A DNA stretch of 64,000 bases from Martelella lutilitoris (lineage in GTDB: Bacteria > Pseudomonadota > Alphaproteobacteria > Rhizobiales > Rhizobiaceae), in NCBI RefSeq assembly GCF_005924265.1, contig NZ_VCLB01000008.1:1-64000 (forward strand), given 5' to 3'. The notes beneath the pieces are model-generated. The model was not told the DNA's origin, searched no databases, and saw only the letters and a list, made by a program, of their open reading frames with translations. Below, one piece after another: positions 6,975 through 16,544 of the stretch (the stretch's first letter is position 1; the number at the start of each line of letters is the position of its first letter). A program made the position numbers and the translations under genes.

Positions 6975-9900
6975 GCATGCACCTTTCCGTAGCCGGCGGC
7001 CACATAGTCGAAACTGCGTTCGACCGGCGTGCCGGACTGGTCCTTGAACACGATGTCAAAGCCGCTCTCATCCTTGTTTGCGATCTCGTAGAAGTCGCCG
7101 AAGCGAAGCCCCTGAGCCGAGACCGAAAGCCCGGTCAGGCCGAAGTAAGGCGGGGCAAAGCCGATCCGTCTTCCCTGCGCAGGCACGGCAAGATTGTTGC
7201 CGCTCAGGATCCTGTCGGGCATATCGACCGTCAGTTCGGCCCGTGCGACGATCGGCGTGATGTTGTCATCGACCGAAGAGAGCAAAAGCCGCATCTGATA
7301 GGCCCGCGCCGCCACATCGCCGGTTGCCGCTTCCCGCCAGTCCGACCAGCGGGCGCCGGCATCATCCGGATCGTCATCCGTGGTGCGCATCTCCATGACC
7401 GCATTCCACTTCGACGCATCCGCCCCGACAATGCCGTCGAGCGCACTGAGCACCGGCCATTTGACCATGGTGTCATCGACATCCTGCCCATAGACCGACA
7501 GAAGCGGCGTCACCCGGGAGGTATAGACCGAGCCAAGATCGATCGTGCGCGCCGAGACGTAAGAGCCGGAGGGCAACAGCCCACCGTCTTGCCGCTCTGC
7601 AAGCCGCAAGCCCGGCTCCCCCGCCCGGCAGCCGTCAAAACGTCCCGACCAGTCCGGCTGTTCGACAAAGCGCTCGACCGCATTCATCGGCGTGGCGCCA
7701 ACCGTGGTCTGGATCATGGTCGCAAGCGGGCTTTCCACCCCCTGCCGGGTCACCGCCTTGATCAGATAGGTGCCCGGCCGCGTCGGGATCTGCACGCTGG
7801 TCGCATCGACATGATCGAGCTGGGCGCCGGATGAGCGCCAGGACACGCCCGTCAGCTCCGGCGAATAGCGGATCACGTAATGCGACAGATTGAGCGCCTG
7901 AACCGGCGCCCAGGTGAGCGTGGCGACATCGCCAATCACTGCAATGTTGAAGCGCTCGACATTGGCCGGCGGCGACAACACGCTTGCGAGATAGACCGCA
8001 TCCAGCGTTGCCCAGGGCGAGCGTTGATTGAGCGCCGCGAAGACCGAGCGAACCCTAAAACTGTAGATCCCCGGATCGAGATCCTGCAGGTCGATCGAGA
8101 CGCTTTCCGTGGCCCCGACCGCAAGCCATATCCCGCCCTGCCCCTGATACTGGACCTCATAGAGCGTGGCCCTCGTATCATTCGGCGCGCTCCAGCCGAT
8201 GGTAACGGCGCCACGGGCGGACACGCCGCCGGCAAGATAGAGATATTCCGCGACCGTCACGTCCGAAGGCGCCAGAAGCGGCCCGGTCGGATAGGTCGAG
8301 AAGGATGGCGGTTCGAGCTCTAGCCCCTTCTCGACGCGATCCCATTTGGTCGCGTCGTAGATCAGCGCCGAGACATCGAACTGATGCTTGTCGTTTTCCG
8401 TGATCGACAGCACCCGGAACGGACGCGGCGCTGCATCGGAACCGGTCAGGATCCACATCGCGCCCGCAACCGGGCGATCCGGCAGGGCCGAGGACAGGGC
8501 AAGCGTTTCTACTTCCCCTGCCCCGGACGTTACCGCCCGATCGGCAAGCGTGCCATCCGGCATGACCACGGTCAGCGTATAGGCATCACCGTCTGTCAAT
8601 GTCACCGGCGCATCGAGCTTGACCGAGGCCAGATCATCGGACGTCGCCTTCACACGCCCGCCATAGCGCACGCCGGCATAGGAGGGATCGGCGACCAGCA
8701 CCACGTCGCCCGGGGCGACATCGGCATGATCGAGCCCGGCCCGATAGGTCACGACCTCGGTCGAATTCTGTTCTGTATCGAGCAGCCATGCCCCGTAACG
8801 ATGCGCCTGCCCGCGCGAGCAGCATCCGATCGCCTGGATCTCGGTCTGACGCGAGCCATACCGCGCCACCGCATCGGCATCCTCGACAATTTCGATGGCC
8901 GGCATATAGTTGTTGGCCGGATCAAACCAGCGGACCAGCACTTGCGTGTGGCGGGCCGAGAGCGCCGATCCCTGATAGCTGAACGTGCCGTCGACCACAT
9001 TGGCGGGCGTTACCAGCTTGACGGGATCGGCAGGCTTGTCACAGACCGCCGTGACAGCACCCGTCCCCCAATAGACCATGCCTCGGAAGACGCCGGCAAA
9101 GGCCGTCAGCACATTGATCGCCTCATCGCGCGAGGTGATGGCGCCATTGAAGGTATAGCGCGGTTCGGTGCCCCCGAACCCATCATCGACCAATTCGTCG
9201 CAGTATTGCGCAATCTCGTAGAGCGCCCATTTGGACACCTGCCCAACATCAACATACTGGCCGAGGCCATAGCGGTCATTGACCACAAGGTCGTGAAAGA
9301 TCCAGGCCGGGTTATCCGTGACAGCGCGTTTGAATGTCCCGTCCCAGACGCCAGCATAGGACCGCGCCTCCGGATCATAGTTCGACGGCACGGCAATCTC
9401 GATCCCGGCCCAATCGACCGAGACCGTCGGAATGGCGCCGCCGCCGAACTCAGCCGCATCGAGCGTCACGCCCATCACGGCGCTATCGGGATAGGTCAGC
9501 CGGTAGTCTTCGATCACCGTATAGGACGACCAGTAGGTCTGGTTGTTCGAGGTCGTGCCATTGGCATCGTCGGAGAGCCGCCGCACGCGGATATACCAGG
9601 GCCCGGCCCCCTCAAGCGGGATCCGGTAGGCCCGGACATAGGGCGAGGTGCATTTGCCCGAGATCGTATCGCTGCGGACTTGGCTCCATGTGCCGTCTTC
9701 GGTGCGGCGATCGATGGCGATATCGACGGCATTCTCCTTGACATTGCCATTGTCGGGATCGGTGAAGATCAGTTGCGGCACCTGGATGGAGACGCGCACG
9801 GCCGTTGCCGCAAGATTGGTGATCGCCCGCGTTGCCGACAGATCCTTTTTGATCTCGACGCCGACGCCCTGTTCGTTCTCGACGGCCGGAAAGCCGGACA

Positions 9901-10168
9901 AGGCCGCCTGGTCGGGAAAGCCATTGCGGGTTTCGAACGAACCGCCTTCGAAGTTGAACGTGCCGTCGCTATTCTGAACCGGCACGTCATCGAAGAAGAT
10001 CGACTTCGCCCCGTCCTTCAGTCCGCCGGTGACGCCTTCGCTCACCAGGAACAGAAGCCGCAGCGTCTGTTTGGAGCGCAGCGTGTTCGCCGCCTCGCTG
10101 TAACCGCCCGAGCCGCCGCTCTTGCCGCCCTTGCCGCCGCCACGGCCGGAGATGCGCATATCGTGCAT
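6971..10168 (-). CDS. tail tip / host specificity protein J
   Basis: The 1065-residue protein corresponds in size and position to lambda gpJ, the central tail-tip protein that contacts the host receptor and passes DNA. It has the J-family N-terminus (glycine-rich start, then TLRLLFLVSEGVTGGL near 35-50), the central hub region including NPAWIFHDLVVNDRYG (about 292-307), and fibronectin type III-like domains around 640-830. A C-terminal variable region probably sets host range. It follows the tail assembly protein I gene, which in turn follows K and L. Confidence 0.9.
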   Translation of the reverse strand: MHDMRISGRGGGKGGKSGGSGGYSEAANTLRSKQTLRLLFLVSEGVTGGLKDGAKSIFFDDVPVQNSDGTFNFEGGSFETRNGFPDQAALSGFPAVENEQGVGVEIKKDLSATRAITNLAATAVRVSIQVPQLIFTDPDNGNVKENAVDIAIDRRTEDGTWSQVRSDTISGKCTSPYVRAYRIPLEGAGPWYIRVRRLSDDANGTTSNNQTYWSSYTVIEDYRLTYPDSAVMGVTLDAAEFGGGAIPTVSVDWAGIEIAVPSNYDPEARSYAGVWDGTFKRAVTDNPAWIFHDLVVNDRYGLGQYVDVGQVSKWALYEIAQYCDELVDDGFGGTEPRYTFNGAITSRDEAINVLTAFAGVFRGMVYWGTGAVTAVCDKPADPVKLVTPANVVDGTFSYQGSALSARHTQVLVRWFDPANNYMPAIEIVEDADAVARYGSRQTEIQAIGCCSRGQAHRYGAWLLDTEQNSTEVVTYRAGLDHADVAPGDVVLVADPSYAGVRYGGRVKATSDDLASVKLDAPVTLTDGDAYTLTVVMPDGTLADRAVTSGAGEVETLALSSALPDRPVAGAMWILTGSDAAPRPFRVLSITENDKHQFDVSALIYDATKWDRVEKGLELEPPSFSTYPTGPLLAPSDVTVAEYLYLAGGVSARGAVTIGWSAPNDTRATLYEVQYQGQGGIWLAVGATESVSIDLQDLDPGIYSFRVRSVFAALNQRSPWATLDAVYLASVLSPPANVERFNIAVIGDVATLTWAPVQALNLSHYVIRYSPELTGVSWRSSGAQLDHVDATSVQIPTRPGTYLIKAVTRQGVESPLATMIQTTVGATPMNAVERFVEQPDWSGRFDGCRAGEPGLRLAERQDGGLLPSGSYVSARTIDLGSVYTSRVTPLLSVYGQDVDDTMVKWPVLSALDGIVGADASKWNAVMEMRTTDDDPDDAGARWSDWREAATGDVAARAYQMRLLLSSVDDNITPIVARAELTVDMPDRILSGNNLAVPAQGRRIGFAPPYFGLTGLSVSAQGLRFGDFYEIANKDESGFDIVFKDQSGTPVERSFDYVAAGYGKVHA

Positions 10169-10186
10169 GAGATTGTATCCGGTAAC

Positions 10187-10783
10187 TCAGATGGCCACGT
10201 CTTCGGTGGAAAGCCCGGCGGCGATCAGCACCGGCTTGACGCGGAATTTTTGACCATAAACCAGCGGCACGGGACCGCCTTCGGTCGTGACATTGGCGCC
10301 GCCGCTGAAGAGATAGGAGGACTGATCCTCGCCGCTATCCGAACTGATCTTCGGCGCCGGCGACAGCATCTGACCAAGCCCGCCCATGGCAAGCGCCACG
10401 CCCAGCCCCTTCATCGCCCCGCCGATGGTCGAGCCGCCAATGCCGATGCCGGTGATCGCGCCCGGGAACATGAAGGCCGCCCCGATCAGGAAGACCCCGG
10501 CGATGATCTTGCCAAGCCCGCGATTGCCCGCACCGGCGATGACCGGAACGATATGCAGATCCGCATGCCCGAGATGAAAGTCGAGATCATCCGGCCCGAG
10601 CGCCATGCCGGTCTCCGGATCACCCCGCAGAACGCGAAAGTTCCGATCCACCGCATATTGCCGGAAGCCTGGCACGACGGCGGCGAGCGCCTGCCCCGCC
10701 TCGCCCGCACTCGCGACATCGAGTTGGTAGACTGGCGCGAACTGCCGTGCGAGATCGCCGTGCAGGTGGATATTTCGTCGCAT
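10187..10783 (-). CDS. tail assembly protein I
   Basis: This 198-residue protein matches lambda gpI in order and layout: a ubiquitin-like N-terminal domain (about 1-80), a glycine- and alanine-rich hydrophobic middle (about 88-145), and a C-terminal motif (GPVPLVYGQKFRV, about 170-182) typical of the family. It helps tail-tip initiation complex assembly. In lambda its gene overlaps K; here a 464-bp gap holding an opposed lipoprotein gene separates them, and no clear ribosome site precedes ATG 10783. Confidence 0.85.
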   Translation of the reverse strand: MRRNIHLHGDLARQFAPVYQLDVASAGEAGQALAAVVPGFRQYAVDRNFRVLRGDPETGMALGPDDLDFHLGHADLHIVPVIAGAGNRGLGKIIAGVFLIGAAFMFPGAITGIGIGGSTIGGAMKGLGVALAMGGLGQMLSPAPKISSDSGEDQSSYLFSGGANVTTEGGPVPLVYGQKFRVKPVLIAAGLSTEDVAI

Positions 10784-10802
10784 GTGCTGGAAGCTCTGGA
10801 TA

Positions 10803-10831
10803 TTGACAAGTTGCTACGTAAACGCGAAATT
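10803..10831 (+). promoter_or_regulatory. putative promoter of the lipoprotein moron
   Basis: A perfect -35 box TTGACA (10803-10808) is followed after 17 bases by GAAATT (10826-10831), a weak -10 match. It points at the lipoprotein gene starting at 10860, which otherwise has no plus-strand transcript to join. An independent promoter is a usual property of phage morons. Confidence 0.5.
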
Positions 10832-10859
10832 GATAGCGCTTACTTTTGGAGAGGTTCTG

Positions 10860-11276
10860 TTGAAAAAGACCGTTATAATTCTAGCCGCACTCGCTGTGGG
10901 GGCATCTTCGTGCGCTAAAAACCCAAACCAAATCTCTGCTGCATACGTCTCTGAGACGCCCTACATGCAGTACTCATGTTCACAACTCAAAGAAGAAGCC
11001 GCAAGAGTTTCAGAGCGATCGGCAGAAGCGATAGGGATTCAGAACGACAAAGCTACAAAGGATGCCGTCGCGATGACTGTAGGCATGGTAGTTTTCTGGC
11101 CAGCCATATTCTTCGTAGGAGGAGATGGAGAATCGGCCGCCAATGTCTCAAGGCTGAAGGGTGAAATGGAGGCAATCCAATCCGCCTCGAACAAAAAAGG
11201 CTGCGACATTAAGTTCGAAGAAATCGATGTCGAAAAAGAAGAAAAGTCTAGTAAGACCAAGAAAGCCAATGCGTAA
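10860..11276 (+). CDS. small lipoprotein, phage moron
   Basis: The gene lies on the strand opposite to the whole tail operon. I start it at TTG 10860 (138 aa) because GGAGAGG sits 5 bases upstream and the product then begins with a lipoprotein signal peptide (LLKKTVIILAALAVG) ending in an ASSC lipobox, C18. The mature part has a predicted hydrophobic stretch (TVGMVVFWPAIFFVGG) and lysine/glutamate-rich tail, with one further cysteine pair candidate. The DNA is AT-richer than the neighbours and the last 29 bases overlap the 3' end of the K gene. Lysogenic conversion or superinfection exclusion is a plausible role by analogy with other phage lipoproteins, not shown here. Confidence 0.75.
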   Translation: MKKTVIILAALAVGASSCAKNPNQISAAYVSETPYMQYSCSQLKEEAARVSERSAEAIGIQNDKATKDAVAMTVGMVVFWPAIFFVGGDGESAANVSRLKGEMEAIQSASNKKGCDIKFEEIDVEKEEKSSKTKKANA

Positions 11277-11943
11277 CTCGCTTCAACCACGGACCGATCG
11301 GTTCACGCCGTGACAGCCGTCCATCGAGATGATGCAGGCAAAGGCCATCTTCCAGCAGAATGCCGGAATGGCACGGCACCTTCGACACAAGCCGCATGAA
11401 GAACACATCGCCGGGTCGGACTTCCGAAGCATCGATCGCCCGGAAGCCCGCCTGTTCGAAATGGTCGGCAAGCAGGTTCTCGCCTTCATCCCACCAGCTC
11501 TTCGAGCGGGCGAAGTCCGGAAGACGAATGCCGCGTTCCTGCCAGTACCAGCTCCGCACCAGCCCGTAGCAGTCGAACACGCCCGGTACGAAGGACCGCC
11601 CGGTCAGCGGCGCATCCAGACAATGATCACCCCACCAGAGAATGGGCGTCGTCACCTCGCCGTCGCAGGTCACTATCCCGAAGGGAATATGCGCCGCGAT
11701 CTGACTGTCCATATCGGCTTTTGACGGCCAGTGCGGATGGACTTTGGCATTGTGACTGTGAATGACCGCTTCCGGCTCGAACTTCAGCCAGGTCTCGGCC
11801 GGCATCTCGAAGCCGTTTTCGCGATCTGCCGCGATGTTTTCGACGCGAATATAGCGACCACCGGATACCACGCCGCAAACCTCTTCCGGCCACGCCGCAA
11901 GCGCATGCGCCCGGGCCTCCCGGGCGACATCATCACCAAACAT
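11248..11943 (-). CDS. tail assembly protein K: JAMM peptidase plus NlpC/P60 domain
   Basis: The 231-residue protein has the lambda gpK architecture. The N-terminal half carries a JAB/MPN+ metalloprotease signature (HSHN about 62-65, HPHWPSKADMDSQ about 69-81). The C-terminal half is an NlpC/P60 peptidase with the catalytic cysteine in FDCYGLV (about 123-129) and histidines in CHSGILL and HHLDG. In lambda K is needed for tail-tip assembly. It follows the L gene with a 14-base gap. Confidence 0.88.
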   Translation of the reverse strand: MFGDDVAREARAHALAAWPEEVCGVVSGGRYIRVENIAADRENGFEMPAETWLKFEPEAVIHSHNAKVHPHWPSKADMDSQIAAHIPFGIVTCDGEVTTPILWWGDHCLDAPLTGRSFVPGVFDCYGLVRSWYWQERGIRLPDFARSKSWWDEGENLLADHFEQAGFRAIDASEVRPGDVFFMRLVSKVPCHSGILLEDGLCLHHLDGRLSRREPIGPWLKRVTHWLSWSY

Positions 11944-11957
11944 GATTGTGCTTCTTT

Positions 11958-12713
11958 CTATGTGTTTGCCCGGCCAACGCCGGGAAAGGCTCGGGTCGGC
12001 AGATCGCCGTGGTCGAAGCGCTTGACGCAGCCCGATTGCAAAAGCTTGCTGCAGCGATCCTCAGACGCCGAAACCCCATTGCCCTTCGCGTCAAAACAGG
12101 CAGAGCCCGCATAAGGGCATGTTGCGCTCGAATAGTCGAACGAACCGGTTTCCGGATCGAAGCGGCGATAGGTATGCGTACAGGCGCTCTGGATCACCTG
12201 CCGGCCGGGCAGCTTTCTGCCCTGTTGATCGATGGCGGCGGCCAAAACCCACTCAATATAGACCCGGTTCTGGTTGGTCTTCTGCTCGATCCGGTAGACA
12301 TCGATCGGAAAATGCGCGTCCGGATCCGCATCCTCCATGCCGTCGAGAAACCGCCGGAAGGTGCGGATGCGCCGGAAGGTCGCCCCGACCAGATCGCCAA
12401 ACTCGTTGACCACCGCCGACAACACGCCCGAGACATTGGCGACCTTCAGCGTCGGACGCGGCATGGTGCCTTGCGAGGACATCTCCCAGCCATCGGTCTC
12501 GATCGGCGTCGGCGCATAGATATTGCCGCCGAAAGACGCCGGGGCTTCTTCGAAGGCCGATGACGTAAAGCGATAAATGCCGCCGCCGATGACGGAGGCA
12601 TCAAGTTCATAGAGGTGGATGATATCATCGCTCACCAGCCCCTGCGCTGTCTGCGACAGGCCGTTTCCCGCCTGCTCGACAACCAGCATCGTGCCATAAT
12701 GCGATCCCGTCAT
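11958..12713 (-). CDS. minor tail protein L (Fe-S tail-tip protein)
   Basis: The 251-residue protein matches lambda gpL: IYAPTPIETDGWEMSSQG near 64-81, PRPTLKVANV, a FRRFLDG motif, and four C-terminal cysteines (in TCPYAGSACF, DRCSKLL and SGC) at the positions where the lambda family coordinates an iron-sulfur cluster. It forms part of the tail-tip cone between M and K. The ATG overlaps the preceding stop as ATGA. Confidence 0.88.
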   Translation of the reverse strand: MTGSHYGTMLVVEQAGNGLSQTAQGLVSDDIIHLYELDASVIGGGIYRFTSSAFEEAPASFGGNIYAPTPIETDGWEMSSQGTMPRPTLKVANVSGVLSAVVNEFGDLVGATFRRIRTFRRFLDGMEDADPDAHFPIDVYRIEQKTNQNRVYIEWVLAAAIDQQGRKLPGRQVIQSACTHTYRRFDPETGSFDYSSATCPYAGSACFDAKGNGVSASEDRCSKLLQSGCVKRFDHGDLPTRAFPGVGRANT

Positions 12714-13078
12714 TTGACCAGCGCCACGATCTCGGAGGCCGTCGTGCCCGTCGCCAGCACCTTGTGAGCGGCAACCGGCAGAAGCGTGCCGCTCTGGCAG
12801 TGATAGATCACGGTGACGCCACTCAGCTCAACCGCGACAGCCCCGCCAAACCCGACATAGAGCGATTGCACGCCGACCAGGGCATTGTCGTCGGAGGGCG
12901 TGACAGCGGCATGCTGCCGGGCCGGCGTGATGATCTCGGCAGCCGTCCGAATGGCCTCGATCAGCGCCGTGGCTTCGTCCGACAGACCATGACGCGGACT
13001 AAGCGCGCCATCGCCATTGGTTTCTGCCGAGATCGGTCGCTGGACGCCGGTGGCATCATAGACTTTGAGCGTGCTCAT
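12710..13078 (-). CDS. hypothetical phage tail-region protein
   Basis: The 122-residue product lies between minor tail proteins M and L with ATGA overlaps at both ends, so it is a genuine member of the tail operon. It is alanine- and threonine-rich, with a C-terminal strand-rich region (about 70-115). I do not recognise the family. Lambda has no gene at this position. Confidence 0.7.
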   Translation of the reverse strand: MSTLKVYDATGVQRPISAETNGDGALSPRHGLSDEATALIEAIRTAAEIITPARQHAAVTPSDDNALVGVQSLYVGFGGAVAVELSGVTVIYHCQSGTLLPVAAHKVLATGTTASEIVALVK

Positions 13079-13422
13079 AGGTCATACACCCTTTCGATCT
13101 TGGCTGTGATCGTGTCACGGCCGCTACCGAGGAAGCCTCGCGTCCAGCTCTTGCAGCGATAAAGCCGGGCCGCTTTGTCGCGCGGCGCTTTCCATTCAAA
13201 GGCATGGAAGCCGCGCAGGCCACGAAAGAAGGCCTCGATCTGATCGGCCTGCGAGATCGAGAGCGACGACCAGACCGCGTTGAATGTCAGCCCTTCCGCA
13301 TTGAGGCCTGCCCCCGATCTTTGGCTATAGCCCTCACCGAAACTGCTTTCGAGCACGCGGAATTCCGTTTCCCGCGTGCTTTGGACCGAGGGGCATTTCG
13401 GCGGTTCGAACCTGTCTGCCAT
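13075..13422 (-). CDS. minor tail protein M
   Basis: This 115-residue protein has the lambda gpM/distal tail protein pattern, with FRVLESSFGEGYSQRS near 22-37, a central FFRGLRGFHAFEWKAP region (about 65-80) and a C-terminal strand motif. It follows the tape measure gene with a one-base overlap. The role is distal tail assembly around the tape measure end. Confidence 0.85.
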   Translation of the reverse strand: MADRFEPPKCPSVQSTRETEFRVLESSFGEGYSQRSGAGLNAEGLTFNAVWSSLSISQADQIEAFFRGLRGFHAFEWKAPRDKAARLYRCKSWTRGFLGSGRDTITAKIERVYDL

Positions 13423-16400
13423 CAGAATGGCCCTCCAGCCAGCATGCCGCGTCCGCGACGGTTCTCCTGTATCCGCGCGTCAATGGCCGCATCGATCTGC
13501 TTGCGGAACTCCCGGCCCATGGCCGCAGCATCCTTCGGATCGGTGGTATCCGGGACGGTCACGTTGATATCGCCGATGCTCACCGAGCTTGTATCAGCAC
13601 CGCGCGACTGAACAGACCGCAGCGCCTTCATCGGCAGGCGTGGCAAAGCCGCATGGCGGACAATGCCGCCATCGGCAAGTTTCAGGCCGTCGCCATTGTT
13701 GATCGCCTCAAGCAGGGGCGCGTATTTTCCCGCGGCCCTGGCATTGATCACATACTCACCATCGGAGAGCCATGCCGGGATCTTGTCACCGCGCGTTCCG
13801 CCGGGGCCGGAAAGGCGCCCGCCGCCGGTGGCATCGATGCGTCCGCCGGTCGCCGCATGAACAGCGCCGCCATCCGCCTTTCCGATGCCGCCGAGAATAG
13901 CGGTGAAGAAACTGCCAAGCCCCGGCTCGCCTGTATTGAAGAGGTCGTTCAGCGCAAGATCCAGAAGCTTGTCGCCAACGCGACCGAGGGCATTGGCGAG
14001 GGCATCGGCGGCATTCACGCCGCTCACGAGATCCGAGACAAAGCCGCCGGTCACGTCCTTGGCAGTGGCCTTGAAGTCATCGACCGACTGGCGAAGATCC
14101 TCGTTCTTGCGTGCCGCCTTCTCGGCTTCGGCCGCCGCTTCCGCATAACCCTTCGCTAGATCCTCGATCGTTTGCCGAAGATCCGCATCGACGCTCAAGC
14201 CCGCCGTTTCGGCGGCCGTCAGCAGATCCTGCGTAGCCCGTGCCTTCTCAAGGGCAAAGCCATAATCCTCGACCAGCGGGTTCAGCGCGGTTTGGGCATT
14301 CCTCTCGGCCATCAGCGCGGCGGTGCGCTCCCGGATCGACTGAACAGCATTGTCAAAGCCGTTGTCGCCGCCTCCGCCTCCGCCGCCGCTACTGCTTCGG
14401 CGGGCATTGGCTGCCAGCGAGCTTTGCGCCAGGCGGGCAATCTCGTTGTCCGGCAGAAAGCCGCCCTCGCCCTCAATCCCTTTCCGGATCCGCGCCTTCT
14501 CGCGTTCAAGCGCAAGCTGGTCTTTGGACAGCCCGTTCTGTCGTTCGATTTCGTCGGCATAGTCTTTGCCGATCTGCAACATCGCTTCGCCTTCGCGGCG
14601 GGCGTCACCGCCTTGTTCATACGCCGACACCTGGCTGTCGCTCAGCCCCCCTGAGGTGCTGACATTGACGGCATCGAGCATCGTCATGAACTCGCGCGAT
14701 TTATCGACAAGCTTCTGCAGCATGCCGAAGATCGGCGCCAGCTTGGCTACATAGCCAGCCGCATCGGGATTGGCATCGGCCATGGTTTCGAGCGCTCTTC
14801 GCGCCTCGGCCGCTCCTTCCTTCGTTCCGTCGAAATCATCAATGATGTCAGCAATCGCCTCGCGCTGATCGAGCGAGATCGGCATCGCCTGACTGAAGTC
14901 GAGCAGACTGTCGCGGGCTTCTTCAAGCTCGCGCTTCAGCTCATTCACCTCGCTGGCGGCCTTTGCCCCATCAACATGCTGGAGCTTCTGTGCCGTCTTT
15001 TCGACCTGATAGGCCAGATCCGCAACCGGCTGAGAAACCTCGGTTGCCCGGATCTCCCGCATCTTGTTGATGACGTCCTGGAACCCGACGCGACCGCGCT
15101 CAAGATCGCGCGCCATGTCATGAATACCGAAGACGGCATTCAGATCGACCGAGCCGCGTTCAAACTGGTGCGTCAGTGCCTTTGCCTTGTCGACAATACC
15201 GCCAAGGGCGTCATCGTCGCGGAACCAGCCGAGAAAGCCCTCGCCCATATTGCTGAGGCGGTCATATTCGTCGGCGAGCATCTTCACCTTGCGATAAATC
15301 TCGCCATCGGTGAGCCCTTCAGCCGCTTCCGTCACGCCCTCAAGCTTCGGCGCGGCTTCCTCGGCAACAAGGCCCAGCCGCTCCAGTTCGGCATTGACGG
15401 CTTCCGTCCGGGCTTCGGCTTCCTGCGAATGCCGGGAATAAAGCGCCAGCGCCCCGACCAGCGTTCCGCCGATCAGCAGGCCAAGCGGCCCGGCCGCCGC
15501 ACTCATGCCGCCAAGGGCGGTGGACAGACTGCCGGCGGCCATGGCCGAGCGCATGGCAGCGGCAAACTTCGTAAGCGCCGTGCCGGCAAGGCCGAGCTTG
15601 ACCAGCATGCCCGCAATCGAACGGCCGACCAGCGCGCCGGCAATCACGCCTGCAAGTGCCAGAACCGTGTCCGCCGTCTGGTCGAAATTGTCAGCCAGGG
15701 CATTGAGCCCGGAGATCAGCCGCTGGGATGCGCCAAGGCTACTATCCGTCTCGCCGATATATTTGGTGAGCGCGTTGTTCACCTTCGTAACGCCCTGCGC
15801 GATCGTCTGCGTGGCGTTATCGGCCATCGTCTCGATGGTCGGAAAGCCCTTCATGAAGGCGTCGAAGAATTCCCTGCCCGAGACCTTGCCGTCATTGACC
15901 AGCTGCTTCAGCTTGGAAACCGAGCCGCCAGCTTCATCGAGACCATTGGCGACCGCGATCAGAATAGGCCGTGCGCCCTCGTTGATCGAATTGAATTCCT
16001 CGGCCTGGACACGGGCCGAGCCGAGCAACTGCCCGAGCTGCGTCAGGGCGCCGGAGGCTTCGGCCGCTGACTTGCCCTCGACCTTCAGCGCGGTGGCAAT
16101 CCCGTCGGTGAACTTGAGCAGCCGTTCCTGCGACTGCTGAAGATTGTCATTGGCCTGTGCGGCCTTGCCGAACAGATCGGCAAGCGCCGTGATCGGCGCG
16201 GCATTCTTCTGAGCGCTCTGATAGAGCGTATCAAGCGTTCGAACCTGATCCTGGCCGACAACGCCGGCAACAGCGAGGGCGTTCTTCGCTTCCGTCCAGG
16301 CATCGGCATAGCGGGCCACTTCACGCACCGACAGCGCCGAGGTGAGAGCCGTCGTGGAATAGAGCAGCCCCTTAAACGCGTTCGCCCCAAAGCCCTCAAG

Positions 16401-16544
16401 ACGGCGATCCATGGCAACCGCCTTCTTCTGGATCGCATTCAGGTGTTTGTTGGTGATGCCGTTGGCCTTGGCGAGGCGCTTTTCGTATTTGTTGAAGTCA
16501 GCGGAAAGCTGCACGACAAGCTGTTCAAGGTCCGTGGCGGCCAT
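13422..16544 (-). CDS. tape measure protein
   Basis: The 1040-residue protein is the largest in the tail module after J. It begins with a coiled-coil region, contains the family's conserved tape-measure domain (about 70-260, with SARVQAEEFNSINEGAR and a phage-type FMKGFPTIETMADN segment), hydrophobic segments around 290-370, and long helical stretches to about 850. It sets tail length and enters the host during DNA injection. The start codon directly abuts the stop of the chaperone-like gene (TAAATG). Confidence 0.92.
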   Translation of the reverse strand: MAATDLEQLVVQLSADFNKYEKRLAKANGITNKHLNAIQKKAVAMDRRLEGFGANAFKGLLYSTTALTSALSVREVARYADAWTEAKNALAVAGVVGQDQVRTLDTLYQSAQKNAAPITALADLFGKAAQANDNLQQSQERLLKFTDGIATALKVEGKSAAEASGALTQLGQLLGSARVQAEEFNSINEGARPILIAVANGLDEAGGSVSKLKQLVNDGKVSGREFFDAFMKGFPTIETMADNATQTIAQGVTKVNNALTKYIGETDSSLGASQRLISGLNALADNFDQTADTVLALAGVIAGALVGRSIAGMLVKLGLAGTALTKFAAAMRSAMAAGSLSTALGGMSAAAGPLGLLIGGTLVGALALYSRHSQEAEARTEAVNAELERLGLVAEEAAPKLEGVTEAAEGLTDGEIYRKVKMLADEYDRLSNMGEGFLGWFRDDDALGGIVDKAKALTHQFERGSVDLNAVFGIHDMARDLERGRVGFQDVINKMREIRATEVSQPVADLAYQVEKTAQKLQHVDGAKAASEVNELKRELEEARDSLLDFSQAMPISLDQREAIADIIDDFDGTKEGAAEARRALETMADANPDAAGYVAKLAPIFGMLQKLVDKSREFMTMLDAVNVSTSGGLSDSQVSAYEQGGDARREGEAMLQIGKDYADEIERQNGLSKDQLALEREKARIRKGIEGEGGFLPDNEIARLAQSSLAANARRSSSGGGGGGGDNGFDNAVQSIRERTAALMAERNAQTALNPLVEDYGFALEKARATQDLLTAAETAGLSVDADLRQTIEDLAKGYAEAAAEAEKAARKNEDLRQSVDDFKATAKDVTGGFVSDLVSGVNAADALANALGRVGDKLLDLALNDLFNTGEPGLGSFFTAILGGIGKADGGAVHAATGGRIDATGGGRLSGPGGTRGDKIPAWLSDGEYVINARAAGKYAPLLEAINNGDGLKLADGGIVRHAALPRLPMKALRSVQSRGADTSSVSIGDINVTVPDTTDPKDAAAMGREFRKQIDAAIDARIQENRRGRGMLAGGPF

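Noticed and set aside
8384-10918. 844-codon plus-strand frame opposite the tail tip gene J
   Set aside because: Antisense shadow; the minus-strand J protein is well supported. Other shadows rejected for the same reason are at 19988-21577, 23494-25113, 39767-41434 and 47491-49212.
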